Position numbers and translations under genes: made by a program. Below, piece after piece: positions 16,479-24,919 of a DNA stretch of 64,000 bases. Each line of letters opens with the position of its first letter. Positions within the stretch are counted from its first letter, which is position 1. Source of the stretch: Telmatobacter sp. DSM 110680 (GTDB lineage Bacteria > Acidobacteriota > Terriglobia > Terriglobales > Acidobacteriaceae); NCBI RefSeq assembly GCF_039994875.1, contig NZ_CP121196.1, positions 5,208,001-5,272,000 on the forward strand. Reading direction: 5' to 3'. The notes beneath the pieces were generated by a model. That model saw only the letters and a list, made by a program, of their open reading frames with translations, was not told the DNA's origin and did no database searches.

Positions 16479-17618
16479 ATGTGCAGGAAAGGCCCAGACT
16501 TCGTGAACGAATTTCCTCATGCCATGCTCCGTGAAATCTTTGAACAACCCGCTGCGATTCGGCGGACCCTCGATCTTTACCTCGACGGCGAGAACCTGAA
16601 GACTGAGGCGTTTGCTCCTTATGGGAATTGGCTGAATGAGCGCGGTGAGGTGCTGATTGCCGCGAGCGGATCGAGCCGCCATGCGGGGCTGGCGGCGGAG
16701 ATCATCTTTGAAGACCTTTGCGGTCTGGCCGTGGATGTGGAGTATGCGAGCGAGTACAGCTGCCGCCCAGCCGTAAATCCGCGACGTCCTTCGGTGCTGG
16801 TGATTTCACAGTCGGGCGAGACTTCGGATACTTTGGCTGCGCTGCGGTTTGCCAAGGATCGTGGAGAGCAGACGCTGGCGATTGCCAATGTCATCGGGAG
16901 CACGATGCTGCGCGAGGCCGGGGCCGCGATGCCGCTGGCTGCAGGGAAGGAGCTGGCCATTCCGGCTACGAAGAGCTTCACCTGCCAACTGACGGCGCTC
17001 TATTTGCTGGCGCTGTTTGAGGGCAGCAAGCTTGGCGTCTTTGACAAGGCTCAATTTGGTGCGCGTGTTGCTGAGCTTTGTGCTTTGCCGGGCGTGATTG
17101 AACGGCAGCTTGAGGGCTGGCGCGAACGGATGACGGCGCTGGCTGCGAAATACAACGATGCCGAGAGCTTCCTCTATCTGGGTCGCGGAGTGCATTACGC
17201 AATTGCACGAGAAGGCGCGCTGAAGATGAAGGAGTCCTCGTATGTGCAGGCCGAGGGGTACCCCACGGGAGAGTTGAAACACGGGCCGAATGCGCTGGTG
17301 GGCGAGCACGTGCCGCTGGTGGCGCTGGCTACAGTGGATCGAAACGTTGACGACTCCATTCTGCGCTACGAGAAGACGTTGCAACTGCTTGACGATATGA
17401 AGAAGCAGGGTGCGCGGGTGATTGCGATTGCCAATACGGGCGATCACGAGGTTCCAGCGCTGGTTACGGACTGCGTTTTTGTGGAGCCAGGGAGCGAGCA
17501 CCTGCTGCCGGTTTCCGAGGTGATTCCGCTACAGCTTTTCAGCTACGCGATGGCACTGGAGCGCGGCGTCAACGTGGACCGGCCGCGGAATCTTTCTAAG
17601 GCTGTGATTGAAGCGTAA
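16479..17618 (+). CDS. SIS-domain aminosugar isomerase, GlmS-like without glutaminase domain
   Basis: The 379-residue protein matches the isomerase half of glucosamine-6-phosphate synthase. It begins at the domain junction (NEFPHAMLREIFEQP) and ends in VDRPRNLSKAVIEA, the typical GlmS tail. Two SIS domains are visible: IAASGSSRHAGLAAEI and VLVISQSGETSDTLAALRFA in the first, and FLYLGRGVHYAIAREGALKM, SYVQAEGYPTGELKHGPNAL in the second, which holds the sugar-phosphate site. The roughly 240-residue N-terminal glutaminase domain is absent and no remnant is seen upstream. It may act with free ammonia or as a deaminase or isomerase of aminosugar phosphates. A GTG at 16503 is an alternative start with an AGGAAAGG site 11 nt upstream. 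Confidence 0.88.
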   Translation: MCRKGPDFVNEFPHAMLREIFEQPAAIRRTLDLYLDGENLKTEAFAPYGNWLNERGEVLIAASGSSRHAGLAAEIIFEDLCGLAVDVEYASEYSCRPAVNPRRPSVLVISQSGETSDTLAALRFAKDRGEQTLAIANVIGSTMLREAGAAMPLAAGKELAIPATKSFTCQLTALYLLALFEGSKLGVFDKAQFGARVAELCALPGVIERQLEGWRERMTALAAKYNDAESFLYLGRGVHYAIAREGALKMKESSYVQAEGYPTGELKHGPNALVGEHVPLVALATVDRNVDDSILRYEKTLQLLDDMKKQGARVIAIANTGDHEVPALVTDCVFVEPGSEHLLPVSEVIPLQLFSYAMALERGVNVDRPRNLSKAVIEA

Positions 17619-17651
17619 ACCCTGATACGAACTTTGCGCGACGACGAGAGG

Positions 17652-19460
17652 TTAGTGCGCGCTGCGCCCTTCGAAGTGCGCTTCAATCTCCTCGAGCGTT
17701 TTGCCCTTGGTCTCGGGCAGCAGGAAGGTTGCGGCCAGGAAGTAGATCACCGTGAATCCGGCAAACATGAAGAACATGGACGAGTAGTTATGTTTGGCGA
17801 CGAAGGGCAGGAAGATGGCCTGCAGGATTGCCGATACCAGCTGATTAATGACGAGGGCGATGCTCATTCCGTTGGAGCGGATACGCGTGGGCATGAGCTC
17901 GGATAGCGCGAGCCAGACGCAGACCCCCGGTCCAGTGGCGTAGAAGGCAATGAACATGTAGATGAATAAGGCGACGAGCCAACCGTGGCTCTCCTGTGGA
18001 ACTGGGCCAAGGATGGCCTTGTCTATTTTGAGGGGAGCAGTGGTAGCGCCTTCGTAGTTGCCAAAGGGATTTTGAAACAGGGCCTGGACCTTGTTGGCGG
18101 GCACGGCAGCGGCACGCGTGACAGAGAGCGAGGGCGCGGCGGGATCGTCAGAGCGAGCGTAGCTGGTGGTTCCGGTGAAGTCGCCATAGGAGTAGATGAT
18201 GGCGAAGGATGCGCGGTCGGGGTTGATTGCTGAGGCCGTCGAAGATTGCGCGGTGAGAAGCCGCCTGGCTTCGGCGCTGTCGAAGTGGAACGTCAGTTCC
18301 TGGCCTGGTCCGACAAGGGCCTGGATCTGATCGCGACAGTCAATGTTCTGCTTTTCGGTCTGGTGGAACAGTGTGGCGACAACCGCCATGGAGAGGATGA
18401 TTCCGCTGGTGCCAAGAATGAAGAGGAACTTGCGGCCCTTGCGATCGACCAGCATCATGCCGATGGCTGTGAAACAGAAATTGAATGCGGTGAGCAGGAC
18501 GTATCCCCAATGGGCCTGGAGGTCGGAGAGTCCGCTCTGGATCAGAATATTGGTGTTGAATCCTATGACGGAGTTGATGCCAGTGGCGGTGTTGCAGGCG
18601 AGGATGAGGCAGGCGAGCAGGAAGGGGATTACGTATTTGCGGCGGAGAAGCGAGGTGCGGACTTTTTCTCCGGCGGGAGCTGCGGCGGGTTTTGACGCGG
18701 CTTCGATTTCGTGCAACTCGATGGTTGCCTGTTCGGGGGAGCGGGAGCGGAGCAGGGCGGCGCGGGCCTTGTCGATTTGGTTGCGGCGATAGAGCAGGCG
18801 GGGCGATTCGGTGACGAGGAAGGCTCCGAGTACGAAGAGAACTCCCGGAGGCATGGACATCCAGAAGATGCTGCGCCAGGCGTGGTTCTTGAAGTTGTAT
18901 AGCGCCGCTGCATCACCTAGCCGGGCCACGGCTTCGACTCGGTAACTGAAGAAGATGCCGATGAGGGCGGCTACGACGATGCCGAAGGTGAGCATCCATT
19001 GGAAGACGCCGGTTCCCTTACCCCGGGTGGATGCGGACAGGCATTCGGCGAGGTAGAGCGGGACGACGATGCCGATGAGGCCGCCGCTCATGCCCTGGAG
19101 GAGTCGTCCGAAGAAGAGCGAAGAGTATCCCTGGGAGAGAGCGATGACGGGGATGCTGAGGATGAATGCGGTGCCGCTGAGAATCATAAGCGGCTTGCGG
19201 CCCATCCAGTCGGCAAGGAGGCCGGCGAAGAGCGTGGAGAAAACGGAGCCGAGGAGTACAGCCGCAACGATAATCGAGAGCTGCGACGGGTCGAGCTTCG
19301 AAGTGGCCTCGAGATAGGGCAGCGCGCCGCCTATGATGCCGACATCGATGCCGTAGAGCAGGCCGCCGAGACCGGCGACGAGCAGGAGAAAAAGGTTGTA
19401 GCGCTGCCGAGTGCTATCGGAAGACGACGCGACGGAATCAGGAAATGTGCTGGCTGTCAT
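17652..19460 (-). CDS. MFS sugar porter with large extracytoplasmic insertion
   Basis: This 602-residue permease belongs to the sugar porter family. Signatures are GLGGLLYGIDVGIIGGALPY in helix 1, DWMGRKPLMI after helix 2, LFFGRLLQGMSGGLIGIVVPLYLAE, TESPRLLYRR at the central loop and PETKGKTLEEIE at the end. Twelve helices are expected. The protein is about 130 residues longer than usual because of an insertion between helices 9 and 10 (from HQTEKQNIDCRDQ to GPVPQESHGW) that should face the periplasm. It may bind ligand or a partner. It lies 21 bp downstream of another MFS gene in the same direction. Sugar specificity is unknown; the expected driving force is proton symport. Confidence 0.92.
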   Translation of the reverse strand: MTASTFPDSVASSSDSTRQRYNLFLLLVAGLGGLLYGIDVGIIGGALPYLEATSKLDPSQLSIIVAAVLLGSVFSTLFAGLLADWMGRKPLMILSGTAFILSIPVIALSQGYSSLFFGRLLQGMSGGLIGIVVPLYLAECLSASTRGKGTGVFQWMLTFGIVVAALIGIFFSYRVEAVARLGDAAALYNFKNHAWRSIFWMSMPPGVLFVLGAFLVTESPRLLYRRNQIDKARAALLRSRSPEQATIELHEIEAASKPAAAPAGEKVRTSLLRRKYVIPFLLACLILACNTATGINSVIGFNTNILIQSGLSDLQAHWGYVLLTAFNFCFTAIGMMLVDRKGRKFLFILGTSGIILSMAVVATLFHQTEKQNIDCRDQIQALVGPGQELTFHFDSAEARRLLTAQSSTASAINPDRASFAIIYSYGDFTGTTSYARSDDPAAPSLSVTRAAAVPANKVQALFQNPFGNYEGATTAPLKIDKAILGPVPQESHGWLVALFIYMFIAFYATGPGVCVWLALSELMPTRIRSNGMSIALVINQLVSAILQAIFLPFVAKHNYSSMFFMFAGFTVIYFLAATFLLPETKGKTLEEIEAHFEGRSAH

Positions 19461-19481
19461 GAATGAGCCCTATTCTATCGC

Positions 19482-20615
19482 CTACTTCAATGCCGAACGA
19501 ATTGCCAGATTCAACGCGACCATCAGAACTGCGGAAGCGGGAAAGAGCAACAGAGCTTTCTTGAGCCGTTTGGGATCGCCGCCAGCGATGGCGCCGATGA
19601 TCCAGGAACTGACGGCCAGGCCGACCCATCCGCAGGTGATGACGAAGCCGAGCGCGGTTCCCGTCATGCGCGGAAAGGCTGCGCCGGTAATGGCAAGCGT
19701 CGTTGGAAATACCGGTGCCATGGATAGGCCGGCTACGAAAACCAATCCGAACGCCATCGATGGTTTGTTGGTCTGCAGCATCAGGTAAGTGGTTACGGCC
19801 ATGGCGATGGAGGCGCCGAGTGTGACGTCGATCGGCGATACATGAGCGAGGATGGGCGATACACCTACGCGGCCGATGAGCAGTCCGAGCGCGAATCCGA
19901 GAGAAAGGATGTTGAGGGCGCGGGATTCAGGAATGCCCTGGGCGATTAGATGACGCGGAAGCCAGTTCCACACGCCGACTTCGCAAGTGATGTAGAGGAA
20001 GAGAAAGAAGCCCAGCATGAAGAGCAGCGGGCGTCCGAGAATGGGGCCTACGTCTGCGAGCAGAAATTTTGCGTTTCCCGCTGGTGGCGGCATCTTTGAA
20101 AATGCCTGCACCAGCAGCGCGGCCACGGTGAGCGAGGCGACGGTGTAGCAGAGACGCACCCAATTCTTCTTGAAGATATTGGCGGCGATGAAGGGCGTGG
20201 TGAGGCCGCCCAGCCCGAAGAAAAGGTTGACGAGGTTCAGGGCGATGGCGCTGTGTTCTCCGCTGACGCTGTTGGCGAGCGCATTGGCACCGGTGACCAC
20301 GATGCCTCCGCCCATACCAAGAAGAAACAGCAGAAGGAGAATCGTGCTGAATCCCGGGGACCGGGGCAGCAGAAAGAGGGCAGCGGCAATTGCCGACAGG
20401 CCGAGGACGAGGCCGATCTTGTCGCCTTGGGTATCGAGCAGCGGGCCGACACTGAGCGAGGCAATGATGAGTCCGAGCGCCTGCACCAGCGCGATGGTGC
20501 CGTTCTGCGTGGGAGTGAGATGGAAGCGCTCAGAGAGTTCGGGCAGAATGGTGCCCAACATCGCGGCGATCATTCCGTAGACAAAGATGGCCAGAATTGC
20601 GGCAAAGATGAGCAC
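19482..20615 (-). CDS. MFS transporter, FucP-like
   Basis: A 377-residue, twelve-helix major facilitator. The pattern (GTILPELSERFHLTPTQNGTIALVQALG, SVGPLLDTQGDKIGLVLG, FLLGMGGGIVVTGANALAN, NLVNLFFGLGGLTTPFIAAN) is that of the fucose/glucose-type MFS group that includes FucP and related sugar permeases in Acidobacteriota and Bacteroidota. A GTG codon at 20615 is the likely start with an AAGGG-type ribosome site upstream. It precedes the sugar porter gene by 21 bp, so the two transporters are probably co-transcribed. The substrate is not deducible beyond a likely monosaccharide. Confidence 0.88.
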   Translation of the reverse strand: MLIFAAILAIFVYGMIAAMLGTILPELSERFHLTPTQNGTIALVQALGLIIASLSVGPLLDTQGDKIGLVLGLSAIAAALFLLPRSPGFSTILLLLFLLGMGGGIVVTGANALANSVSGEHSAIALNLVNLFFGLGGLTTPFIAANIFKKNWVRLCYTVASLTVAALLVQAFSKMPPPAGNAKFLLADVGPILGRPLLFMLGFFLFLYITCEVGVWNWLPRHLIAQGIPESRALNILSLGFALGLLIGRVGVSPILAHVSPIDVTLGASIAMAVTTYLMLQTNKPSMAFGLVFVAGLSMAPVFPTTLAITGAAFPRMTGTALGFVITCGWVGLAVSSWIIGAIAGGDPKRLKKALLLFPASAVLMVALNLAIRSALK

Positions 20616-20758
20616 GTAACCGGGTCCCTTTCAATATCGTAGGCAAGGATACGACATGGGGCCCGGAGGGCTGCAGAAAAACAAGAGTTTGCGCGCCTAC
20701 TGCCCGAACGACATGCTGCATGTGGAGCAGGACTGTCATTGCATCTTCAACTTTGCTT

Positions 20759-20784
20759 CCCAGGTCTCAGATGCGAGACCTGGG
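20759..20784. repeat. Palindromic intergenic element (type CCCAGG...CCTGGGGCACC)
   Basis: A perfect 10-bp stem (CCCAGGTCTC with GAGACCTGGG) and a 6-nt loop lie between two minus-strand genes and continue into GCACCC. There is no T-run, so it is not a typical terminator. Two more hairpins of the same design are at 28970 and 30977. Confidence 0.6.
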
Positions 20785-20818
20785 GCACCCAATACTGGTG
20801 CTCAGTTGCTACTGGTGA

Positions 20819-21733
20819 TCAGCTGCGGCGGAGAATCAGGAAGACACTGATGAGGACCAGCGCGGTGCCGGCAAGGATGCGGGCAGTGATAACTTCTCCG
20901 GCCATGAAGTAGCCGAGCGCGACGGCCACGATGGGATTGACATAGGCGTGGCTGGCAACGCGGGTGGCGGGCATGCGCGCCAGTAGCCATACGAAAGCCG
21001 TGAAGGCCAACAGGGATCCGAAGACGATGAGGTAGAGCAGCGCGCCGGCAGCCCGCAGCGTGATGTGGGGGAAGGGATGCATCTCGCCGAATCCAGCGGA
21101 GAGGGCGAGGAGCATGGCACCGCCCAACATCATGGCTGCACCCGCTGTGAGAGGGCGCGAGGCGGGTAGATTCATGGAGCGCGTGAGAACTGAGCCGAGA
21201 GACCAGGTGGTGGCACCGGCGAGGATGGCCAGACAGGGTACGAGAGCGAGATGTTGTTTGCCGCCCGGAATCAGCAGAACTGCAACGCCGACGAAGCCGA
21301 GGATTGTTGCGGTCGCGAGCATCGGCCGCATGCGCTGCTGGCGGAGGATGAGCATTTCCAGAATCAAGGTGATGATGGGCAGCGTGGCGGCGAGCACGGA
21401 GACAACGCCGGAGGGCACGTACTTCTCTGCCCAGAAGAGCGGACCGTATTCGGCAACGAACATGAGGAGAGCCATGATGCCGAGACTGCGCCACTGTTTT
21501 GCGGTCGGAGCGGTTTCTCCCTTGAAGCGCATGAAAGCGTAGAGAACGATGCCGGCGGTGAAGAAACGTGCTCCGGCAGCGAAGAGCGGGGGAAGTTCCT
21601 CGACGGCAACGCGGATGGCGAGAAAGGTCGTGCCCCAGAGGATGTAGATCGCGAAGAAGGCAAGGATCGTGCGAATCTTCTGCGATCGTTCTGCGCTGTC
21701 AAGTAGGGGAATGCTAACCACTGAATCACTCAT
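20819..21733 (-). CDS. EamA-family (DMT) exporter
   Basis: The 304-residue protein has ten predicted membrane helices in two EamA repeats: AIYILWGTTFLAIRVAVEELPP near the N-terminus, and TRSMNLPASRPLTAGAAMMLGG to AFVWLLARMPATRVASHAYVNPIVAV in the second half, a hallmark of the RhtA/YedA-like drug/metabolite exporters. It most likely exports amino acids or other small metabolites through the inner membrane. It is divergent from the CGNR regulator gene across 60 bp, which suggests the regulator controls it. A TTGACA -35 element lies in that gap. Confidence 0.9.
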   Translation of the reverse strand: MSDSVVSIPLLDSAERSQKIRTILAFFAIYILWGTTFLAIRVAVEELPPLFAAGARFFTAGIVLYAFMRFKGETAPTAKQWRSLGIMALLMFVAEYGPLFWAEKYVPSGVVSVLAATLPIITLILEMLILRQQRMRPMLATATILGFVGVAVLLIPGGKQHLALVPCLAILAGATTWSLGSVLTRSMNLPASRPLTAGAAMMLGGAMLLALSAGFGEMHPFPHITLRAAGALLYLIVFGSLLAFTAFVWLLARMPATRVASHAYVNPIVAVALGYFMAGEVITARILAGTALVLISVFLILRRS

Positions 21734-21745
21734 GACTGGTTACTA

Positions 21746-21773
21746 TGTTTACATTACCAAGCTAACCTGTCAA
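21746..21773 (-). promoter_or_regulatory. Candidate promoter of the EamA exporter gene
   Basis: On the minus strand a perfect TTGACA (21768-21773) is followed by a 16-bp spacer and TAAACA (21746-21751), 12 bp before the start codon. The leader would be very short. A GGTTA...TAACC inverted pair (21738-21767) overlaps this promoter and could be an operator for the divergent regulator. Confidence 0.45.
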
Positions 21774-21793
21774 GATATTTTGAGGGGTTATCC

Positions 21794-22435
21794 GTGATAG
21801 ACGGTACGGCAAATGGGACAGGCGCTCGCAGGGACAAGAAAAGTTTCGAGTTGATCGGCGGCAGTCCTGCGCTTGACCTAGTGAACACCTTAGATTGGCG
21901 GTTTCGCAATGGACCGCCGCCCGAGGAATTGCTGCAAGACTACTACGACCTTGTGCAATTCTCGGTGCAATGCAGCTTGTTGAGTGATGCGGTGGGGCGG
22001 CGGTTGGTTCGCAATGTGAATGAAAGCAAGGCGGCCCAGGTTGTTGCTGCGGTTCGGGAGTTGCGGGAGGCTGCGGCGGAGGTTTTATATGCGGCGCTGG
22101 AAGGCGTTGGTCCCTCCGCGTCTTCAATGAAAGTGCTGGAGAAATGTTTTCGAGAAGCGCGGGAATATGAGCGGCTCTTGTGGGATGGGGAGAAGCTTGC
22201 GTGGGAATTAAGCCAGTCCCCTGCCCCGGCGGAGTTGCCACTGTGGATGCTTTCGCTGAAATTTGAGGACCTTATGACTTCAGACGAGATGCATAAACTG
22301 CGTGAGTGCGGGAATGCTGAGTGCCGGTGGCTGTTTCTCGACACCAGCAAGAACCATACGCGGCGATGGTGCGATATGAAGATCTGCGGGAACCGGATGA
22401 AAGCGCGGCGATTTAAGGCTCAGCGGCGGGGGTGA
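21794..22435 (+). CDS. ABATE/CGNR zinc-finger transcriptional regulator
   Basis: This 213-residue protein has the N-terminal ABATE domain (FELIGGSPALDLVNTLDWRF) and a C-terminal CGNR zinc finger, visible as LRECGNAECRWLFLDTSKNH then RRWCDMKICGNRMKARRF, with the four cysteines in CxxxxC and CxxxxC pairs. Proteins of this type are stress-related DNA-binding regulators, usually sitting beside a transporter. GTG at 21794 is the start, with a TGAGGGG ribosome site 6-7 nt upstream. It is divergent from the EamA exporter gene, forming a classic regulator/exporter pair. The inducer is unknown. Confidence 0.9.
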   Translation: MIDGTANGTGARRDKKSFELIGGSPALDLVNTLDWRFRNGPPPEELLQDYYDLVQFSVQCSLLSDAVGRRLVRNVNESKAAQVVAAVRELREAAAEVLYAALEGVGPSASSMKVLEKCFREAREYERLLWDGEKLAWELSQSPAPAELPLWMLSLKFEDLMTSDEMHKLRECGNAECRWLFLDTSKNHTRRWCDMKICGNRMKARRFKAQRRG

Positions 22436-22559
22436 TGGGTGAGTGATTCGAAATACCCTTTCGGCGGGCAACAGTTCTCCGCACACACGGAACGACATCG
22501 CACCGCGTGTTGACCTGCAATCTATTCGTCAGGGCCTTGTTGCGCCGTTGAACGAGTTA

Positions 22560-22832
22560 TCAGCGCTTTAACGTCGCCATTACTTCGCCGGCCTCAGCGT
22601 CTTCCACGCAGGGAGTTGTCTGAAACTCCAGCAGGTCGTTCCAAAAGGCCAACCATGCGTACAGTGCTTTCCCGTCGTCAGTCTCGGCGATCAGGACGCC
22701 ACCGCCACTTAGACCGTGCCAGCGTCCAATCATCTTGACGCCTTCGGGCGGCGGTGCGCCGGTCTTCAGAAAACGAGCTTCTGAGTCTGCAACAGAACCT
22801 TTAGGAATTTTCCACGACACGATGAACTTCAT
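22560..22832 (-). CDS. DUF3303 domain protein
   Basis: A 90-residue cytoplasmic protein with the DUF3303 pattern (FIVSWKIPKGSVADSEARFL, GRWHGLSGGGVLIAETDD, WLAFWNDLLEFQTTPCVED). This family resembles small ferredoxin-like alpha-beta barrels related to muconolactone isomerase-type folds, but no function is established. A promoter should lie in the 130 bp between it and the divergent lipoprotein gene. Nothing in its neighbours suggests a role. Confidence 0.85.
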   Translation of the reverse strand: MKFIVSWKIPKGSVADSEARFLKTGAPPPEGVKMIGRWHGLSGGGVLIAETDDGKALYAWLAFWNDLLEFQTTPCVEDAEAGEVMATLKR

Positions 22833-22963
22833 AAGCGACCTCTTCTTTGGACTTTCGTTAGGGAAGGTGCGGAGTTCAGTCGTCAGAGTCTATCAGTTTT
22901 AAGCCGCTGCGAAAGCGAAATTGCAATCCTGAGCTGCCTAGTAGACTGGAAGGCGTGAATTCA

Positions 22964-24052
22964 ATGGAGCGAAAGGGTTGGGCGGCAATGGCAGTGATGT
23001 TGTGCGCGCTGCTTTCAGGATGCGGCACTCCCGGTGCACCACAGCCTCCATCGCTGAACCTGGCGGATCCGGTGATGGATCTGGCGGCGAATCGGACCGG
23101 CAACGAGGTGGCGCTTACCTGGACGATGCCCAAGCGCAATACCGATAAGACATCAATCAAAACGGATGTGGCGGCGCGGATCTGCAGGCGCGAGGGAAGT
23201 GGAGCTTGCGATCCCGTGGGAAGCGAAGTAATGGTCGCGCCCGGTAAGGCGGGAAGTTTTACAGAGACATTGCCCAGTCCACTGGCGATGGGCTCTGCGA
23301 GGCCGGTCGCTTACTTTGTGGAGTTGCGAAACAGGAGGGGGAGATCGGCGGGGCTGTCGAACGCGGCGACGGTGCTGGCCGGCGAGGCGCCACGCGCGGT
23401 TGAAGGCCTCAAGGCAGAAGTGCGGAAACAGGGCGTTGTGTTGAGTTGGTCGACAGATGGCAAACAGGGTCAGAACTACGCAGTAAGACTGGAGCGAACA
23501 CTGACGAGTCCGTCGGCGGACAAGCCGCAGCGTGGACCCTTTGCTGCGCCTAGTGAAGCTGCGAAGGAGACGCTGCTTGTTGAAGAAGGTGCGGAGCAAG
23601 GGCGTGCGTTCGACAAGAGCGCTCATCTGGGCGAGAGCTATGTGTACCGCGCGCAGCGGGTGAGTCGCGTGACTGTGGATGGAAAAACGCTGGAACTGGC
23701 GGGTGCGTTCTCAGCAGCGGTTGAAGTCGAAGCGAAGGACGTGTTTCCTCCGAGTGTGCCGACGGGACTCGCGGCGGTAGCGACTGCTGGAGCGAACGGC
23801 GAAGCGGCCGCGATCGACCTTAGCTGGCAGCCGGATGCGGATGGGGATCTGGCTGGGTATGTGGTTTACCGGCGTGAGGGCGAGGGGGAGTGGGGGCGGA
23901 TTTCCGCTTCGACTCCGACGATCGAACCGGCGTTCCATGATGCGCAGGTTCAGGCCGGGCGTACTTATCATTATGCTGTGAGCGCGTTAAGTAAAAGCGG
24001 GCATGAAAGTGACCGGTCGGATGAGGCGCAAGAGACGGTTCCGAAGCAATAG
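22964..24052 (+). CDS. Fibronectin type III-like lipoprotein
   Basis: The start is ATG at 22964, chosen because a GGAAGG ribosome site is about 10 nt upstream; the in-frame GTG at 22955 would overlap that site. The 362-residue product begins with a lipoprotein signal peptide with lipobox LLSGC. Three Fn3-like beta domains follow, for example PVMDLAANRTGNEVALTWTM, AVEGLKAEVRKQGVVLSWST and AIDLSWQPDADGDLAGYVVY with its YHYAVSALSKSGHESDRSD tail. No catalytic motif is seen. It is likely an envelope-anchored adhesion or scaffolding protein. It precedes the FAH hydrolase gene by 21 bp, so they may be co-transcribed, although their functions look unrelated. Confidence 0.85.
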   Translation: MERKGWAAMAVMLCALLSGCGTPGAPQPPSLNLADPVMDLAANRTGNEVALTWTMPKRNTDKTSIKTDVAARICRREGSGACDPVGSEVMVAPGKAGSFTETLPSPLAMGSARPVAYFVELRNRRGRSAGLSNAATVLAGEAPRAVEGLKAEVRKQGVVLSWSTDGKQGQNYAVRLERTLTSPSADKPQRGPFAAPSEAAKETLLVEEGAEQGRAFDKSAHLGESYVYRAQRVSRVTVDGKTLELAGAFSAAVEVEAKDVFPPSVPTGLAAVATAGANGEAAAIDLSWQPDADGDLAGYVVYRREGEGEWGRISASTPTIEPAFHDAQVQAGRTYHYAVSALSKSGHESDRSDEAQETVPKQ

Positions 24053-24073
24053 GCTAGTGCGTGAGGAGAAACA

Positions 24074-24910
24074 ATGAAGTATTGCCGTTTTCGTTTTGAA
24101 AACCAGATCCTGTACGGCAAGGTGGAGGATCGCGGAGGAGAGCCTTGGATTGTGGATCTGGCGGCGGCCCCGGAGGAGGATCTTGCATTCCACCTGGCGC
24201 ATGCCCGGGCATTGGCGGCGAAGGAATTGGTGATCGATCCGGCGGGATTTGACTTTGAGCCCATGGCACTCGGCGAAGCAGAGCTGCTGGCGCCAGTGAC
24301 GCCTTCGAAAATCATTTGCGTCGGCCGTAACTATCGCGATCATGCCAAGGAACTGGGAAATGAAGTTCCTGCGGAGCCGCTGCTTTTTTTCAAGCCTCCT
24401 TCATCGTTACTGGTGCACAAGGGCACCGTGCTGATGCCACCGGAATCGGAGCGCGTCGATTTTGAAGGCGAGTTGGCGCTGGTGATCGGCAAACGGGCGA
24501 GCAAACTGGCGGCGGCTGCAGATTGGCGGAGTTATGTTCGCGGTTACACCATTGCGAATGATGTGACGGCGCGGGATCTGCAGAAGAAGGATGGGCAGTG
24601 GACGCGTGCCAAGGGATTCGACACGTTCTGCGCGGTTGGGCCGGTGGTAAGCGGGGACGTTGATCCTGAGAAGGGGCTCACCGTGGAGACGCGTGTGAAC
24701 GGCGAACTGCGGCAGCACGGGTCGACGCTGGATTTTATTTTCTCGATTCCAGAGCTGCTCCGGTACATTACTGCGGCGATTACGCTTGAAGCGGGTGATC
24801 TGCTGCTGACCGGAACTCCGGCCGGCGTGGGGCCGCTGAAGGCGGGGGATCGCGTGGATGTATCAATCGACGGCGTGGGCGTGCTGAGCAACACATTTGC
24901 GGCGGGTTGA
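24074..24910 (+). CDS. Fumarylacetoacetate hydrolase family protein
   Basis: The 278-residue protein carries the C-terminal catalytic fold of the FAH family. It shows the metal-binding segment FEGELALVIGKRA (two Glu), GYTIANDVTARDLQ (Asp), KGFDTFCAVGPVV and LLTGTPAGVGPLKAGD, together with ICVGRNYRDHAKELGNE at the head of the domain, which is typical of acylpyruvate hydrolases and 2-hydroxyhepta-2,4-diene-1,7-dioate isomerases. It probably hydrolyses or isomerises 2,4-diketo acids or acylpyruvates with a divalent metal. The exact substrate is unknown. It lies 21 bp behind the Fn3 lipoprotein gene. Confidence 0.92.
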   Translation: MKYCRFRFENQILYGKVEDRGGEPWIVDLAAAPEEDLAFHLAHARALAAKELVIDPAGFDFEPMALGEAELLAPVTPSKIICVGRNYRDHAKELGNEVPAEPLLFFKPPSSLLVHKGTVLMPPESERVDFEGELALVIGKRASKLAAAADWRSYVRGYTIANDVTARDLQKKDGQWTRAKGFDTFCAVGPVVSGDVDPEKGLTVETRVNGELRQHGSTLDFIFSIPELLRYITAAITLEAGDLLLTGTPAGVGPLKAGDRVDVSIDGVGVLSNTFAAG

Positions 24911-24919
24911 GATAAACGA

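Noticed and set aside
16257..16682. Possible separate glutaminase fragment upstream of the SIS gene
   Set aside because: No GATase2 motif (an N-terminal catalytic Cys after Met) in any frame; the minus-strand frame there is a shadow.
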